Below, in pieces: positions 19,201 to 28,676 of a DNA stretch of 64,000 nt (position 1 is its first letter; every line of letters starts with the position of its first letter). This DNA is from Bacteriovoracaceae bacterium (lineage in GTDB: Bacteria; Bdellovibrionota; Bacteriovoracia; Bacteriovoracales; Bacteriovoracaceae), in contig JAMPXB010000001.1 of NCBI GenBank assembly GCA_023701435.1, positions 62,001 to 126,000 on the forward strand, written 5' to 3'. Below the pieces are notes generated by a model. The model did no database searches. It was not told the origin of the DNA and saw only the letters and a program-made list of their open reading frames with translations. A program made the translations under genes and the position numbers.

Positions 19201-21341
19201 TGGGTGACACAGTCAGTGTCGGTTTCACACATATGGTACTTCTGACAGTTCCCGGCTTCATTCTGGTAAGGATGATACTGATGAAATTCTGGATCATAGT
19301 CCACTTGGGCCGCTTGCGTGAGTCCATCATAGGCATTGACTTGCACCACATGAAGAGTGGGAGTGGCGAGGTCTGCAAAAGGAGCGTTGATGGCCAGAAA
19401 TAATTTTTTTGAAGTTGTTTTAACAATTCGACCTTTGCCGATAGCAAACCAGGAGACTCCATCGAATGAGCCGATCAAAGCACCTTTATTAAAGCCAAAC
19501 CAGTCTCTTTGATAGCCATTGGCAAAGAGAGCACTCTGAGTTTCCAGACGGGCCGTGCGCTGCTCTTTAACAGTCGATTTGGCCGAATGTGAAAAAGGAA
19601 TCATTGTCGGCGGCAGCCAACAGGCACGACCAAAAATAGTGTCCTCGTAATTTCCTGCAGTGGTATTGGTTGAGAATTCATCCCGCTGGGTGGTGTGTCC
19701 CACCGCCTGAAGTCCTGTACCGGTAGAGCTCGCTGGATAAGCGGTAAAAGTATTCAACCAGGAATCTTTGGCGCACATCGGACAAGGTGTGTAGTAACCG
19801 GAAGTGGTGGAGATAAAATAAACCTGATCCAGTTCCACGCTCACGACTTTCGCCGGCAGTGCCTTATCAAGGGTCACACTCATTTGTCCCAGGATGGCGT
19901 TCATGCTGAAGTTTTGCTGAACCGGCAGAACTTTGCCTTCATCCATATAAGAGAAGGCGGCACCTTCTTGTTCGGCCCCACTGGAAATCTCTTTCTCGTC
20001 ACCATTCACATCAAAGAATCGGTGAGGAGCAGAACGGGAAGAAACAGAAACCTTTTGATTGGTCGGAATAGTTGTCGGACTGTTCGGTGGTGTATAACAA
20101 TCAATCCGGAGAGGTTCACCCAGAGTGTCTCTTAAGACCACCGAATATTCATAGGCGGGACAACTGCTGATCATGTCCTGAAGTTCTGTTTGTGAGCATC
20201 CGCAAGTGTTGTAGAGCCTTTTCATGACCGACTGATAATACATGGTCTGATTGGCATCAGCTGAGTCAGTCAGACATTCGGAAGCAGATGTATAAGGTGT
20301 CGCCCGGCTCAGGAGTTCATTATGAAAGGGAGTCGTGGTTGCCTGGCCTTTAATGTGCTCAACGCATTTATAATCTTTTTTAAGCTGCTCAAAGGCGGGA
20401 TCATAACCCACTGGAGTGCTGCCACTTCCGCTTCCACTACCACCGGTCGTAGGAACCGTTGTTCCGCAGATATAATAAAGCTGTGGATAATTCAGGTAGG
20501 CCATCGGGTTTTGCAGTCTTTCTTGTTCGGCCGTTTGTAATAAAGAAGAATATTGTGTGGAAGCGGCCGGCTTGACGGCACCATCTTTTACGCATTGATT
20601 TTCAAGGCAGCAGTCAAAACCACGGGACTTACAATCTGAGTTTGAGCAACTCCCATTGTTTCCTGTGTACGAAAAATTGGGATCAATCTGCATGCTTAAA
20701 AGACCAGTGTTGACCTGGCCCAATGGGACTTCATCCAAATAAGTGACAGTCGTCGGTGAAGTGTAAGTAATTCTCTTAAAGAGACGAACTCTCGTGGCCG
20801 TCAGCATGCTGGTACATGTGGGACAAATTTGAGACGGATCATATTGATGAGTTGGCGGAGAAGTAGTGTCAGTAACGTATTCACCGTTACTGTTTTTAAC
20901 CCGGAGAGTTTTATCACAGTAAGCCGACGAATTAGTCACATCATCAAAGTCCACTCGAAGATTTCGAACTGTTCTTTTTAAATTAAAATCATAATAAGAA
21001 ATAGGAACAATTCGGGATCTTAATTCATAGGGCACACCACCCAGAGAGTAAGAACTAACCAGACAGTAGTTGGCACCGTTAAAATTTTCCACAGTGGAGA
21101 GATAATCTTCCAGAGGAGTGCCAATGATATAAGCATTATTTAAATTGGAAACATTGATGATAATGGAAGAACTCTTAGCACCCAGATAATTCCAACTGAC
21201 TGCTGAAGCCGTTTCAGTTCCAGTGCCACCATCAGTTCCGCCTGTGGTTTCCGAACTCGCTAGTTTGCCTTTACTGACTTGAGCTGTCGGCATGCACGAT
21301 ACGAGCAAGAATAGGGACAAAATAAGAAGCCTTACATCCAT
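16203..21341 (-). CDS. Giant (1712 aa) Cys-rich lipoprotein, unknown function
   Basis: Lipobox (LLVSCMPT); six Cys-Cys dipeptides and many other Cys; uninterrupted ORF. Confidence 0.8.
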   Translation of the reverse strand: MDVRLLILSLFLLVSCMPTAQVSKGKLASSETTGGTDGGTGTETASAVSWNYLGAKSSSIIINVSNLNNAYIIGTPLEDYLSTVENFNGANYCLVSSYSLGGVPYELRSRIVPISYYDFNLKRTVRNLRVDFDDVTNSSAYCDKTLRVKNSNGEYVTDTTSPPTHQYDPSQICPTCTSMLTATRVRLFKRITYTSPTTVTYLDEVPLGQVNTGLLSMQIDPNFSYTGNNGSCSNSDCKSRGFDCCLENQCVKDGAVKPAASTQYSSLLQTAEQERLQNPMAYLNYPQLYYICGTTVPTTGGSGSGSGSTPVGYDPAFEQLKKDYKCVEHIKGQATTTPFHNELLSRATPYTSASECLTDSADANQTMYYQSVMKRLYNTCGCSQTELQDMISSCPAYEYSVVLRDTLGEPLRIDCYTPPNSPTTIPTNQKVSVSSRSAPHRFFDVNGDEKEISSGAEQEGAAFSYMDEGKVLPVQQNFSMNAILGQMSVTLDKALPAKVVSVELDQVYFISTTSGYYTPCPMCAKDSWLNTFTAYPASSTGTGLQAVGHTTQRDEFSTNTTAGNYEDTIFGRACWLPPTMIPFSHSAKSTVKEQRTARLETQSALFANGYQRDWFGFNKGALIGSFDGVSWFAIGKGRIVKTTSKKLFLAINAPFADLATPTLHVVQVNAYDGLTQAAQVDYDPEFHQYHPYQNEAGNCQKYHMCETDTDCVTQLGWEYACADVKDVKTNWPEFDGDGKEKANSAVATTIDQILLQKRFPSSSSKRCVYRGAGSICHSNAGSLSSVDLNKKKLLSCAPNFYCGNVNLAGLFNSKVARYAANLEEIPVSRNHLFGKDANILGRPLHYVASAESSSLTSVIRSTLNENLILNESSANFSTGLCQPGKILPTVSNQATVSNPFYQQTGADTSRRADFINQIATCNSTLFSGYRHSSCPVLGADGNYEQFSAGTLPSGYFARATNQNACGLESLLTTASLGASADTLKSSSPFRAIEAAPLNSQIILDRTLVRDACLRRAGAACHTDLDCSPNKMHASQVDIFGISFFGNAAEKSYYSEYLVCGQADSKPLPSDTEAFKNYDMTKNRCCREIGNDLTTYTSDLPTATAPNNYNADTVGLKMSMAPGLAPNDPKRYSRLATVENVGTSTRPILSAYQERDGSNFLRSNPSNSLGTNIKSPHQWKTLTEANSDSCCGGGWIRKFSDGSNDWSRRDRFVIDVTNFRCLNSRTPMITNPADVAYMYANNVADVLALVGQDYGDYCKDSTNTNGACAQYGIADSALDTVPEYIPANNYGIIYVNTETTNYSSTNPDYYFKPRSADGDPQVRIDYASTAASARRNITIRIPSYVPRSFDDAYTAGTLDLRMEATNASVVKSCVKTPGFNPTSPTDEYGGASCGVAGGCCHYSYDSASRVLKVAADATLRAGAFSGRKVGVAFETLAPGYLNLSRTKPGSSAYYLKRLGRLELSGIPQITFEAMTCNDNSNRLVPGIFKTGVNYLTDPLIAANSLTNPNNSFRHTYQANTSSGTANVTNYFTTAQGLQSEPVFSANDFKCCSPLGKTVKNATLCCSGYAYTDEDSGVKTCALPAGTDLMIYFNRFVSNEGVGADKPGGGLLEADFDASTGEPIISAAVNDKIRELGASYCASGKVRQGAAFGNFVIEPQGSETNLTNKIYNIVDSPRDYAQNSNAGTTVAVGYNAFIEGFRWNHHLYCTEPQD

Positions 21342-21497
21342 GTTGGTCTATGATCTCCTAAGTCTATTTTCGGAGTTTCATGTTGTTAGCTTTATTCTAG
21401 CTCAGACGGGGAATTATTTGCCGTTAGGGTGTAACCCATGGAAAGTGCAGCTTACTTAAGTTCGGCAGTTGGTTTTTCCGCCAAAAAAATTTGGCAT

Positions 21498-23468
21498 TTA
21501 TCGGCCGAAATACTTAGAAGCACTAGTGGAGACGCTCTGGTAGGGAGAGACTAAAGAGGCATTTCCAAAAGCGGTGTAGGGCCGATATCCCGGAGTAGGC
21601 ATATAAAAACCATAGGCCCCATGATAACGGGCATTGAAGAGAATGGTATCAGAGATACCCATAGGTCTCATCCCATTGTTCCATGGAGAGTAGTTATACG
21701 GGTAGGGGTTAACTGTTGAAGCTCTTTGCTGTTGTTGATTTACATAATGGCGAAGAACATCTGTCAGGAGTCCAGTTCCCCCTTGAATCCAGGCATCACG
21801 AATCTTGGCTTCTTCATTGCCGCCATCAGGTGCTTGCACCGGACCGTCCACATCTTCTTTTTTACCAGGCTTCACGACATCTGAAACGGTGTCGTTAAAA
21901 AACTCGCACAAGCGTTCTTCATGCTTTTTGAATTTTCGGTCTTCGTCACAGATTTTTTCCGCTTCCTGTTCAGCTTCCGGTTTCGGAGAGAAGACCACGG
22001 CGATTTTCATGGCATCACTGAAAGTCATGACTGCTTCTTTGGTAATAAGCGTGTCGTCTTCACACATGTCCATGGGAGCGGCGAGGGTCTGGCACTTTTG
22101 CGATCCCCATTTCATAAGAGCAAAATTTCTGAACTTCATGGCCTCGATATTCTCGGCCCCGATTTTATCTTTTAAAAGATTTAATTGCAGGATCTGATCC
22201 TGAACAGTGGCATGATCACGGTTAAATTCACCATAACAGCTCTCGGAAAGAGCATCTTTGGTTTTCAATTCTTCCCGACAGGATTCTTCCTTATTTTCCA
22301 GGGTGTCAGCGTAATCAATCGAGCTTTTAAGTGCCGGTAGAAAGCGACCGAGGTTGGCCTTGGCATCTCCGGTTAAATTCTTATGGGCACTCTCTATATG
22401 CTGATAGCAGCTGCGGGCAATCTTATAAAGATTCTTGGCATTAGAGCAGTCTGCTTTTTGACTTTCAGTCAGGTCAGATAAAAGGTTTTTTACATCATCA
22501 TAGACGATGGATAGCTTACTCTGGACTTCATACTGTCCGCGCAGTTTAGCGTCTCCCATTAACAGGAAGAACTTATCAGAAGCGATCTTTGCTTTCTTCT
22601 GGTCTTTAATAGAGGAGATGTCCTCCACGAAACTAAGACCTGGAGGGTTTTCAAAGTCATCAAGTTTGGCGATCGCCTTGATGTGCTCCTTGGAGAGAAC
22701 ATCTTTTGAATCAAGCTTGGCGAAGGCCGTGCTTAATTCATTTTGCATATCATTGAAGGAGTAAGCTGTATCTTCCGGACTGGCGTTCTTTCTTCTGATC
22801 GAAAGCATTTTCTGCCACTTGGAAATCTGCTCAATGGATGGTTCTGAAGTCTTCACGAGTTGTAAAATCTCGGCCGCAGCCTCGGGATTTGGTTTAAAGA
22901 CATTGGGATTACAAGCATCCACATCAGTTACAAATGTATTGTTCAAATGCTCTTTGTCATTGGCCTTACAAATTTCTGTGATGCGGTCACTGAGATCTTT
23001 TTGGGTAAGCCGCTGGCTTTCAGGAAAGGCCTTCAATTTTTGGATAAAAGGAGTTCCATCATCGGTAATTGATTGCAGTAGAACTTCCAGGGATTGGGCG
23101 GCGTTAAGACTTGAAACAAAGCTCATGGCGGCGACTCGTCCGGAAGTCTTTTCAGTCTGCTCTTTGGATTCCTGAACTGTCTTTTTCAACTTATTGATGC
23201 CGCTTAGTACGGCCTCTTCTAATTTTAAGCGCTCAAGTTCGGTCTCAATGGTGGCCAGATCGGAACACATCTTTCCATTGAGGAACTCTGGGTCCTTGAC
23301 GGGAATGTCTTGAACCATGGTCTTATATTCAATTTTTCTGCAGTCAGTGATGAATTTTTTTTGCAGGTCTTTTTCGTAGGATTCAAGAATCGTTCCCAGT
23401 TCACCGCAATTGGGTGGAGAACCAGCAAAGCTCAAAGGAATAAGGAGTAGGACAATAAGTAAGGCCAT
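21498..23468 (-). CDS. Secreted protein of unknown function, mostly helical, with C-terminal Pro/Tyr-rich tail
   Basis: Signal peptide MALLIVLLLIPLSFAG; upstream of and co-oriented with the giant lipoprotein. Confidence 0.7.
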   Translation of the reverse strand: MALLIVLLLIPLSFAGSPPNCGELGTILESYEKDLQKKFITDCRKIEYKTMVQDIPVKDPEFLNGKMCSDLATIETELERLKLEEAVLSGINKLKKTVQESKEQTEKTSGRVAAMSFVSSLNAAQSLEVLLQSITDDGTPFIQKLKAFPESQRLTQKDLSDRITEICKANDKEHLNNTFVTDVDACNPNVFKPNPEAAAEILQLVKTSEPSIEQISKWQKMLSIRRKNASPEDTAYSFNDMQNELSTAFAKLDSKDVLSKEHIKAIAKLDDFENPPGLSFVEDISSIKDQKKAKIASDKFFLLMGDAKLRGQYEVQSKLSIVYDDVKNLLSDLTESQKADCSNAKNLYKIARSCYQHIESAHKNLTGDAKANLGRFLPALKSSIDYADTLENKEESCREELKTKDALSESCYGEFNRDHATVQDQILQLNLLKDKIGAENIEAMKFRNFALMKWGSQKCQTLAAPMDMCEDDTLITKEAVMTFSDAMKIAVVFSPKPEAEQEAEKICDEDRKFKKHEERLCEFFNDTVSDVVKPGKKEDVDGPVQAPDGGNEEAKIRDAWIQGGTGLLTDVLRHYVNQQQQRASTVNPYPYNYSPWNNGMRPMGISDTILFNARYHGAYGFYMPTPGYRPYTAFGNASLVSPYQSVSTSASKYFGR

Positions 23469-23535
23469 ACGATCTTCTATTCGGATCGAAGGCCCAAGAT
23501 CTTAAGTACTTTATTAGAGAAGTCGGATTTTTAGA

Positions 23536-24630
23536 TTAACCGTGGCCTGAGCTCATAAAGACTTCATCGTAATTGATGAATTTTTGGGAGCTTCCCAGGG
23601 ATAAGAAATAGTCTTCCGCAATTTTCATGCATTCCTCTAAATTCTGGCAGCCAAAGATCTGGGAGCGGAAAGCAGCGGCATGAGGAAAGCCAGCGGCAAA
23701 CCACACCACCAATTTTCGCAGCTGAACCAGAATGGTTCTTTCTTCGCTGAAGGTTTCTGCACAATAATGATGAAGTCTTTGGACCACTTCCCAATAATCA
23801 CTGCCTAAAAAGACCGAACGCTTTTGAGAAGCATAGGCCGGATCCAGGGACTCGAGAAAAATAAAAGGGTTTCTGAGCGCGCCTCGGGCAATCATCAAGG
23901 CATCACAGCCGGTCTTCTGTAAACGATCAGAGACCCCATAAGGATGGTGAAGGTCACCATTTCCGATGAGAGGCAATTTCTTGTCTTCATTTAAGGATTC
24001 GATGAAGTCCCAGTTGGCAAAACCTGTATATTGCTGAGTGCGAGTGCGGCCGTGAATGGCGACCCATTCAATACCTGAATTCTGAGCGATTTTAATAATC
24101 TCTTTGGCGTTAAGAGAATTGGCATCCCAACCGGTACGGATTTTAATGGAAAGCGGGGTTTTCATGCGCGAGCGCATTTTTTCAAAAAGAGGAGCGAGCT
24201 TTTCCACTTCCTTCATCATAGCGGAGCCTCCGCCCTTACTGACGACTTTGGTAACGGGACAGCCCATATTGATATCCAAGAATTTTGGGCCATAGCTCTC
24301 GGCCACTTCAGCGGCCCGTGCCATGGCATCGGCGTCCTCTCCAAAAAGCTGGATGCCTACATGCCTTTCTCTGGGATGAATTTTTAACATCTCCAGGGTG
24401 CGCTCATTGCCATAATTAATACCATGACAAGAGATGAGTTCTGAGACCGTCCCTCCGGCCCCGAGGTCCTCCATCAATACCCGATAGGGGATATTGCAAA
24501 TACCGGCCATGGGCGCCAGCAAGAGCTTGGAGGAGAAGTCAATGGTGCCCAGCTTAATAGGAGTGGCATGAGAGCGGAAGCTCTCGATCTTCTGAGATAG
24601 TTCGGGACTAAACGGTCGTGGATGATTCAT
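23536..24630 (-). CDS. tRNA-dihydrouridine synthase family protein
   Basis: LLLAPMAGICNIPYR, GIQLFGEDADAMARAA, LDINMGCPVTKVVSKGGGSAMM, IKIRTGWD, WVAIHGRTRTQQYTG, GNGDL. Confidence 0.93.
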   Translation of the reverse strand: MNHPRPFSPELSQKIESFRSHATPIKLGTIDFSSKLLLAPMAGICNIPYRVLMEDLGAGGTVSELISCHGINYGNERTLEMLKIHPRERHVGIQLFGEDADAMARAAEVAESYGPKFLDINMGCPVTKVVSKGGGSAMMKEVEKLAPLFEKMRSRMKTPLSIKIRTGWDANSLNAKEIIKIAQNSGIEWVAIHGRTRTQQYTGFANWDFIESLNEDKKLPLIGNGDLHHPYGVSDRLQKTGCDALMIARGALRNPFIFLESLDPAYASQKRSVFLGSDYWEVVQRLHHYCAETFSEERTILVQLRKLVVWFAAGFPHAAAFRSQIFGCQNLEECMKIAEDYFLSLGSSQKFINYDEVFMSSGHG

Positions 24631-24700
24631 AGCAGGGTCAGTTGTATAGGGAGCTTTAGTGGTTGTAAATATGGAGTCATCGCTACTAAAATCTTTTCTT

Positions 24701-25171
24701 ATGAAACACGTAATTTTTGACTGTGATGGTACTCTTATTGATACCTCCGGCCCCCAATTTCAGCTTTTTCCCGGGATTAAGGCCCTGATCGAGGAATTAT
24801 CCGATCACTGCTTGCTCTACGTCTGGACTGCCCGAGGAAGATCGTCAACACTACGCATCTTAGAAGAATTAGGGGTTTATTCCTATTTTGATAGTTTTTC
24901 CACCCTGGATGACTCCATTCCCAAGCCCCATATTGCTGGACTGGTCGACTTAGTAGGAAAAGTTCCTAAGGAGTCTATTTGTATTATCGGTGACAGTTCC
25001 AATGACATGCTTGGCGCCAAGAACTTTGGGGTCCTGGCCATTGGTGCTATGTGGAATAAAGATTCTAAGAATCAGTATCTGCAAGAAAGTGGAGCCGATT
25101 TCATAGTGTCTCATCCTTCCGAATGTAGTAAACTCATCGAGCTTAATCTTAAGGGAGATACCCATGTTTGA
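24701..25171 (+). CDS. HAD-family hydrolase
   Basis: FDCDGTLIDTSG, VWTARG, GDSSNDMLGAKNFG. Confidence 0.88.
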   Translation: MKHVIFDCDGTLIDTSGPQFQLFPGIKALIEELSDHCLLYVWTARGRSSTLRILEELGVYSYFDSFSTLDDSIPKPHIAGLVDLVGKVPKESICIIGDSSNDMLGAKNFGVLAIGAMWNKDSKNQYLQESGADFIVSHPSECSKLIELNLKGDTHV

Positions 25172-26609
25172 TAATTTAAGTGAAAAATTCTCCGATGCGT
25201 TTAGATCGCTTCGTGGAAAGAATAAAATCTCTGAGGAGAATATTGAAGAAACGCTCAAGGGAGTGAAGACCGCCCTCTTGGAAGCTGACGTTAACTTCAA
25301 GGTTGTTAAAGAATTCGTTGAAAAGGTAAAGGCCGAGGCAATGGGGGAGAAAGTCCTCCGCGGTGTTGAACCAGGTCAGCAATTTGTTAAAATCATGCAC
25401 GACGAGCTTGCTCGTCTCATGGGTGGTGAGAACTCAGAACTTAATCTGAAGCGCCCGCCAGTCATGCCTATTTTAATTGTGGGTCTCAACGGTGCTGGTA
25501 AGACTACTTTCGCCGGTAAACTTGCCCTCTATCTTCGCACTAAAAATAAAAAAGACGTTTATTTGATCCCGGCGGATAACTTCCGTCCGGCCGCTAAGGA
25601 TCAATTAATTACTCACGCTAAAAACTTGGGCGTGGATTATTTTGATTCTGATTTATCAATGAAACCGGTGGATATTGTCCGCGCGGGTCTTGAGCAGGCC
25701 AAAAAGCTTCATAAAGAAATCGCCATCATCGATACTGCCGGTCGCCTGCAGGTAGATGAAGAACTGATGAGTCAGTTGGTAGATGTCCGCAAATCTCTGG
25801 ATAATCCGGAAGTTTTGATGGTGGCCGACGCCATGACTGGTCAGGAAGCCGTCAACGTTTCAAAGGTCTTCCATGAGAAAGTGGGACTCACTGGTGTGGT
25901 CCTCTCTAAAATGGACTCAGATGCCCGAGGTGGTGCTGCCCTCTCTATCCGTTATGTGACGGGAGTGCCGATTAAATTCATCTCTATCGGGGAAAAGATG
26001 AAGGATCTCGATCCTTTTCATCCTGACCGTCTGGCCAAGCGTATTCTTGATATGGGAGACGTGGTTTCTTTGGTAGAAAAGGCCGAAGAAGCTATCAATC
26101 AAGACGATGCTATGGGCATGATGGCCAACCTTGAAAAAGGTAAATTCACCATCAATGACTTTGTTAAACAAATGGAAACCATTAATCGTTTAGGGTCATT
26201 TGGCTCTATCTTAAAAATGATTCCAGGTATGGGTGGTGCCCTTCGTCAGATGGGTGACCTTGGCCCGGCCGAAAATGAAATGAAAAAAATGAAGGTCCTG
26301 ATTAATTCCATGACCAAAAAAGAGCGTGAAGACGTTGATCTGATTGATGCCTCAAGAAGAAGACGTATTGCTGCCGGTGCAGGACGGACTGTTCAAGAAG
26401 TGAACCAATTCATTGAACGATTTGGACAGATGCGTCAAATGATGGTGGGTATGATGGGCATGATGAAGGGTGGTGGACTCCCTAATATTCCTGGAATGGG
26501 ACCGGTAAAAGGCTTCCGACAGGCCCCTCAACAGCAAAACCAGCAAATGTTTGGACAAGAACCCAAGAAAGACAAGCCAAAGAGTCCATTTGGTAAGAAG
26601 TATTTCTAA
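25164..26609 (+). CDS. ffh: Signal recognition particle protein Ffh
   Basis: GLNGAGKTTFAGKLA, IDTAGRLQVDEELM, DSDARGGAALS, Met-rich C-terminal M domain. Confidence 0.98.
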   Translation: MFDNLSEKFSDAFRSLRGKNKISEENIEETLKGVKTALLEADVNFKVVKEFVEKVKAEAMGEKVLRGVEPGQQFVKIMHDELARLMGGENSELNLKRPPVMPILIVGLNGAGKTTFAGKLALYLRTKNKKDVYLIPADNFRPAAKDQLITHAKNLGVDYFDSDLSMKPVDIVRAGLEQAKKLHKEIAIIDTAGRLQVDEELMSQLVDVRKSLDNPEVLMVADAMTGQEAVNVSKVFHEKVGLTGVVLSKMDSDARGGAALSIRYVTGVPIKFISIGEKMKDLDPFHPDRLAKRILDMGDVVSLVEKAEEAINQDDAMGMMANLEKGKFTINDFVKQMETINRLGSFGSILKMIPGMGGALRQMGDLGPAENEMKKMKVLINSMTKKEREDVDLIDASRRRRIAAGAGRTVQEVNQFIERFGQMRQMMVGMMGMMKGGGLPNIPGMGPVKGFRQAPQQQNQQMFGQEPKKDKPKSPFGKKYF

Positions 26610-26696
26610 GCACTTCGGGGCAAAGCTTTTGACTTTGCCCTTAGCATGATTTATAAAATCAGAAAATTTTTCTGCGAATCTATAGGAGATTTCCAA

Positions 26697-26939
26697 ATGG
26701 TAAAAATTAGAATGGCCCGTGGTGGTCGCAAAAACCGTCCTGTTTACACGATCGTTGCTATCAACTCTCGTAGCCCTCGTGATGGCCAATTTCTTGAAAA
26801 GCTAGGTCAATACGATCCAAAAGCTGCTGAAGCTCTTAAGTTTGTTAATGTTGAAGGCATAAAGACTTGGATTTCTAAAGGTGCACAACTTTCAGATACT
26901 GTAAGTTCTTTGCTCAAAAACAACAAAATCAAGCTATAA
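26697..26939 (+). CDS. rpsP: 30S ribosomal protein S16
   Basis: MVKIRMARGGRKNRPVYTIVAINSRSPRDGQFLEKLGQYDP. Confidence 0.98.
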   Translation: MVKIRMARGGRKNRPVYTIVAINSRSPRDGQFLEKLGQYDPKAAEALKFVNVEGIKTWISKGAQLSDTVSSLLKNNKIKL

Positions 26940-26990
26940 TGTTGTTAACCCCGTGCTCATAACGGGGGGTAAACCTTTCAAGTAGGTACT

Positions 26991-27233
26991 ATGAGCAGCG
27001 AATTGAAGACCCTGATCGAGTTCGTTTCTAAAGCACTTGTGGATATGCCAGATCGAGTTGAAGTCAACGAGATCGAAGGCGAGCAGACCACAGTTATTGA
27101 GCTAAAGGTAGATAAGTCTGACCTTGGTAAAGTAATTGGAAAACAAGGTCGTACTGCAAGAGCTCTCAGAACCATCCTTAATGCGGCATCCACCAAATTA
27201 AGAAAGAGATCGGTTCTCGAAATTATCGAGTAG
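26991..27233 (+). CDS. khpA: KH-domain RNA-binding protein KhpA
   Basis: [26 protein letters not shown] motif; sits between rpsP and rimM. Confidence 0.93.
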   Translation: MSSELKTLIEFVSKALVDMPDRVEVNEIEGEQTTVIELKVDKSDLGKVIGKQGRTARALRTILNAASTKLRKRSVLEIIE

Positions 27234-27262
27234 ATTCGTCTTATTACTTCACATGATTAAGG

Positions 27263-27300
27263 CCCTGACTCTGACCCTACGGTCCGAGTCAGGGTTTATT
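27263..27300 (+). terminator. Terminator/attenuator-like hairpin between khpA and rimM
   Basis: CCCTGACTC-TGACC-CTAC-GGTCC-GAGTCAGGG followed by TTTATTATTT. Confidence 0.65.
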
Positions 27301-27307
27301 ATTTCTT

Positions 27308-27844
27308 ATGAACAAAGAAGAACTTGTTAAACTGGCCTATGTTGCTCACCCTCATGGAATTAAGGGGGAGGCAGAAGTGCGTCTGGTTAATCCTAATCCC
27401 GAAGAATCTATTTTAGATGATGGGATGAAGGTATGGTTATTTCCTACAACGGCCAAATCCAAAATTCATCCTCAGGGTGAACAGTGGAACATTGTTAAAA
27501 TCCGTTTTGGAAATAAAGTCATTTGTCAGCTCGAAGGCATTAAAGATCGTACTCACTTAGAGTCGCTCATTCCTTTTGAAATCTATCTAGCGCGCGAAGA
27601 GTTTCCTGAGCCGGAAGATGATGAGGTTTACCTGATCGACATGATTGATATGACAGCGGTGAGTGAAACTGGCGAAACTTTGGGTAAAGTTGAGAGCTTT
27701 TCCGACAATGGTATGCAGTACCTTTTGAACATTCGTATGAATTCGGGAGAGGTCATGACACTGCCATTCGTGGACGCTTTCTTTCCGGACGTGGATGTAG
27801 AAAAAAAAGAGGTGGTCATGATTCTTCCGGAGTATTCGGAGTGA
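27308..27844 (+). CDS. rimM: Ribosome maturation factor RimM
   Basis: AYVAHPHGIKGEAEVR; PRC-barrel C-terminus; position upstream of trmD. Confidence 0.94.
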   Translation: MNKEELVKLAYVAHPHGIKGEAEVRLVNPNPEESILDDGMKVWLFPTTAKSKIHPQGEQWNIVKIRFGNKVICQLEGIKDRTHLESLIPFEIYLAREEFPEPEDDEVYLIDMIDMTAVSETGETLGKVESFSDNGMQYLLNIRMNSGEVMTLPFVDAFFPDVDVEKKEVVMILPEYSE

Positions 27845-28575
27845 TCAAGAAGATCTGGATTCTTACTCTCTTTCCAGAATATTTTAAACCTCTCCTTGAA
27901 TGCGGTATCTCGGGTGCGGCCTTTAGAGGTGAGCGCAGTGACTCTGTAAAATTCGAAATTAATTTTGTTAACATTCGTGATTATTCGACTACCAAGTACC
28001 GCAGTGTGGATGATACCCCTTTTGGTGGCGGTCCTGGCATGGTGATGAGGGCCGACATTCTTAGGGATGCTCTAGTGAAGGGCGTGGTTGATGCTGGCGC
28101 CTACAATGGTCTTGATAAGCTTCAGGTGATTTATACTTCTCCTCGAGGGAGAGTCTGGAATAATAAAGTGGCCCGGGAGTTTGGAGCTGAAATTCTGTCT
28201 CACCCGGAAAAAGACCTGGTTTTCATCTGCGGCCGTTATGAAGGGGTGGATGAGCGCTTTCTGCAAAAGTATGTGAATGACTTCTATTCTATCGGTGATT
28301 ATGTCCTGACTGGTGGAGAGTTGGCAGTGATGACCATACTGGATTCGGCCGTCCGTTTTGTCCCAGGGATTCTCGGTAATAAATTATCATCAGAATATGA
28401 CTCCTTTGAAGACGGGATGATTGAGTACCCTCAATACACTAAACCTCAGGAATTTGAAGGGATGCCGGTACCCGAGGTACTCCTAAGTGGGCACCATAAA
28501 AAGATTGAACAGTGGCAGAAAGAGCAGAAAAAGCTCATGACCGAGAAGCTTCGCCCTGACCTGATTAATAAGTAG
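27841..28575 (+). CDS. trmD: tRNA (guanine-N1)-methyltransferase TrmD
   Basis: LFPEYF, DDTPFGGGPGMVMR, CGRYEGVDERF, SIGDYVLTGGELA. Confidence 0.98.
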   Translation: MIKKIWILTLFPEYFKPLLECGISGAAFRGERSDSVKFEINFVNIRDYSTTKYRSVDDTPFGGGPGMVMRADILRDALVKGVVDAGAYNGLDKLQVIYTSPRGRVWNNKVAREFGAEILSHPEKDLVFICGRYEGVDERFLQKYVNDFYSIGDYVLTGGELAVMTILDSAVRFVPGILGNKLSSEYDSFEDGMIEYPQYTKPQEFEGMPVPEVLLSGHHKKIEQWQKEQKKLMTEKLRPDLINK

Positions 28576-28676
28576 ATCTATTCCCTCCGGAATTAGTTTC
28601 CCCTTAAACCCTTATATTTTAAGAATTCGTTAAAACAATTAATAAAGAATCTGCAAGTTACCGATAAGTCTTTAGT

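Noticed and set aside
26618-26640. GGGCAAAG-loop-CTTTGCCC hairpin between ffh and rpsP as terminator
   Set aside because: Perfect 8-bp stem but no T-tract; could be an intercistronic stem, evidence too weak for a call.
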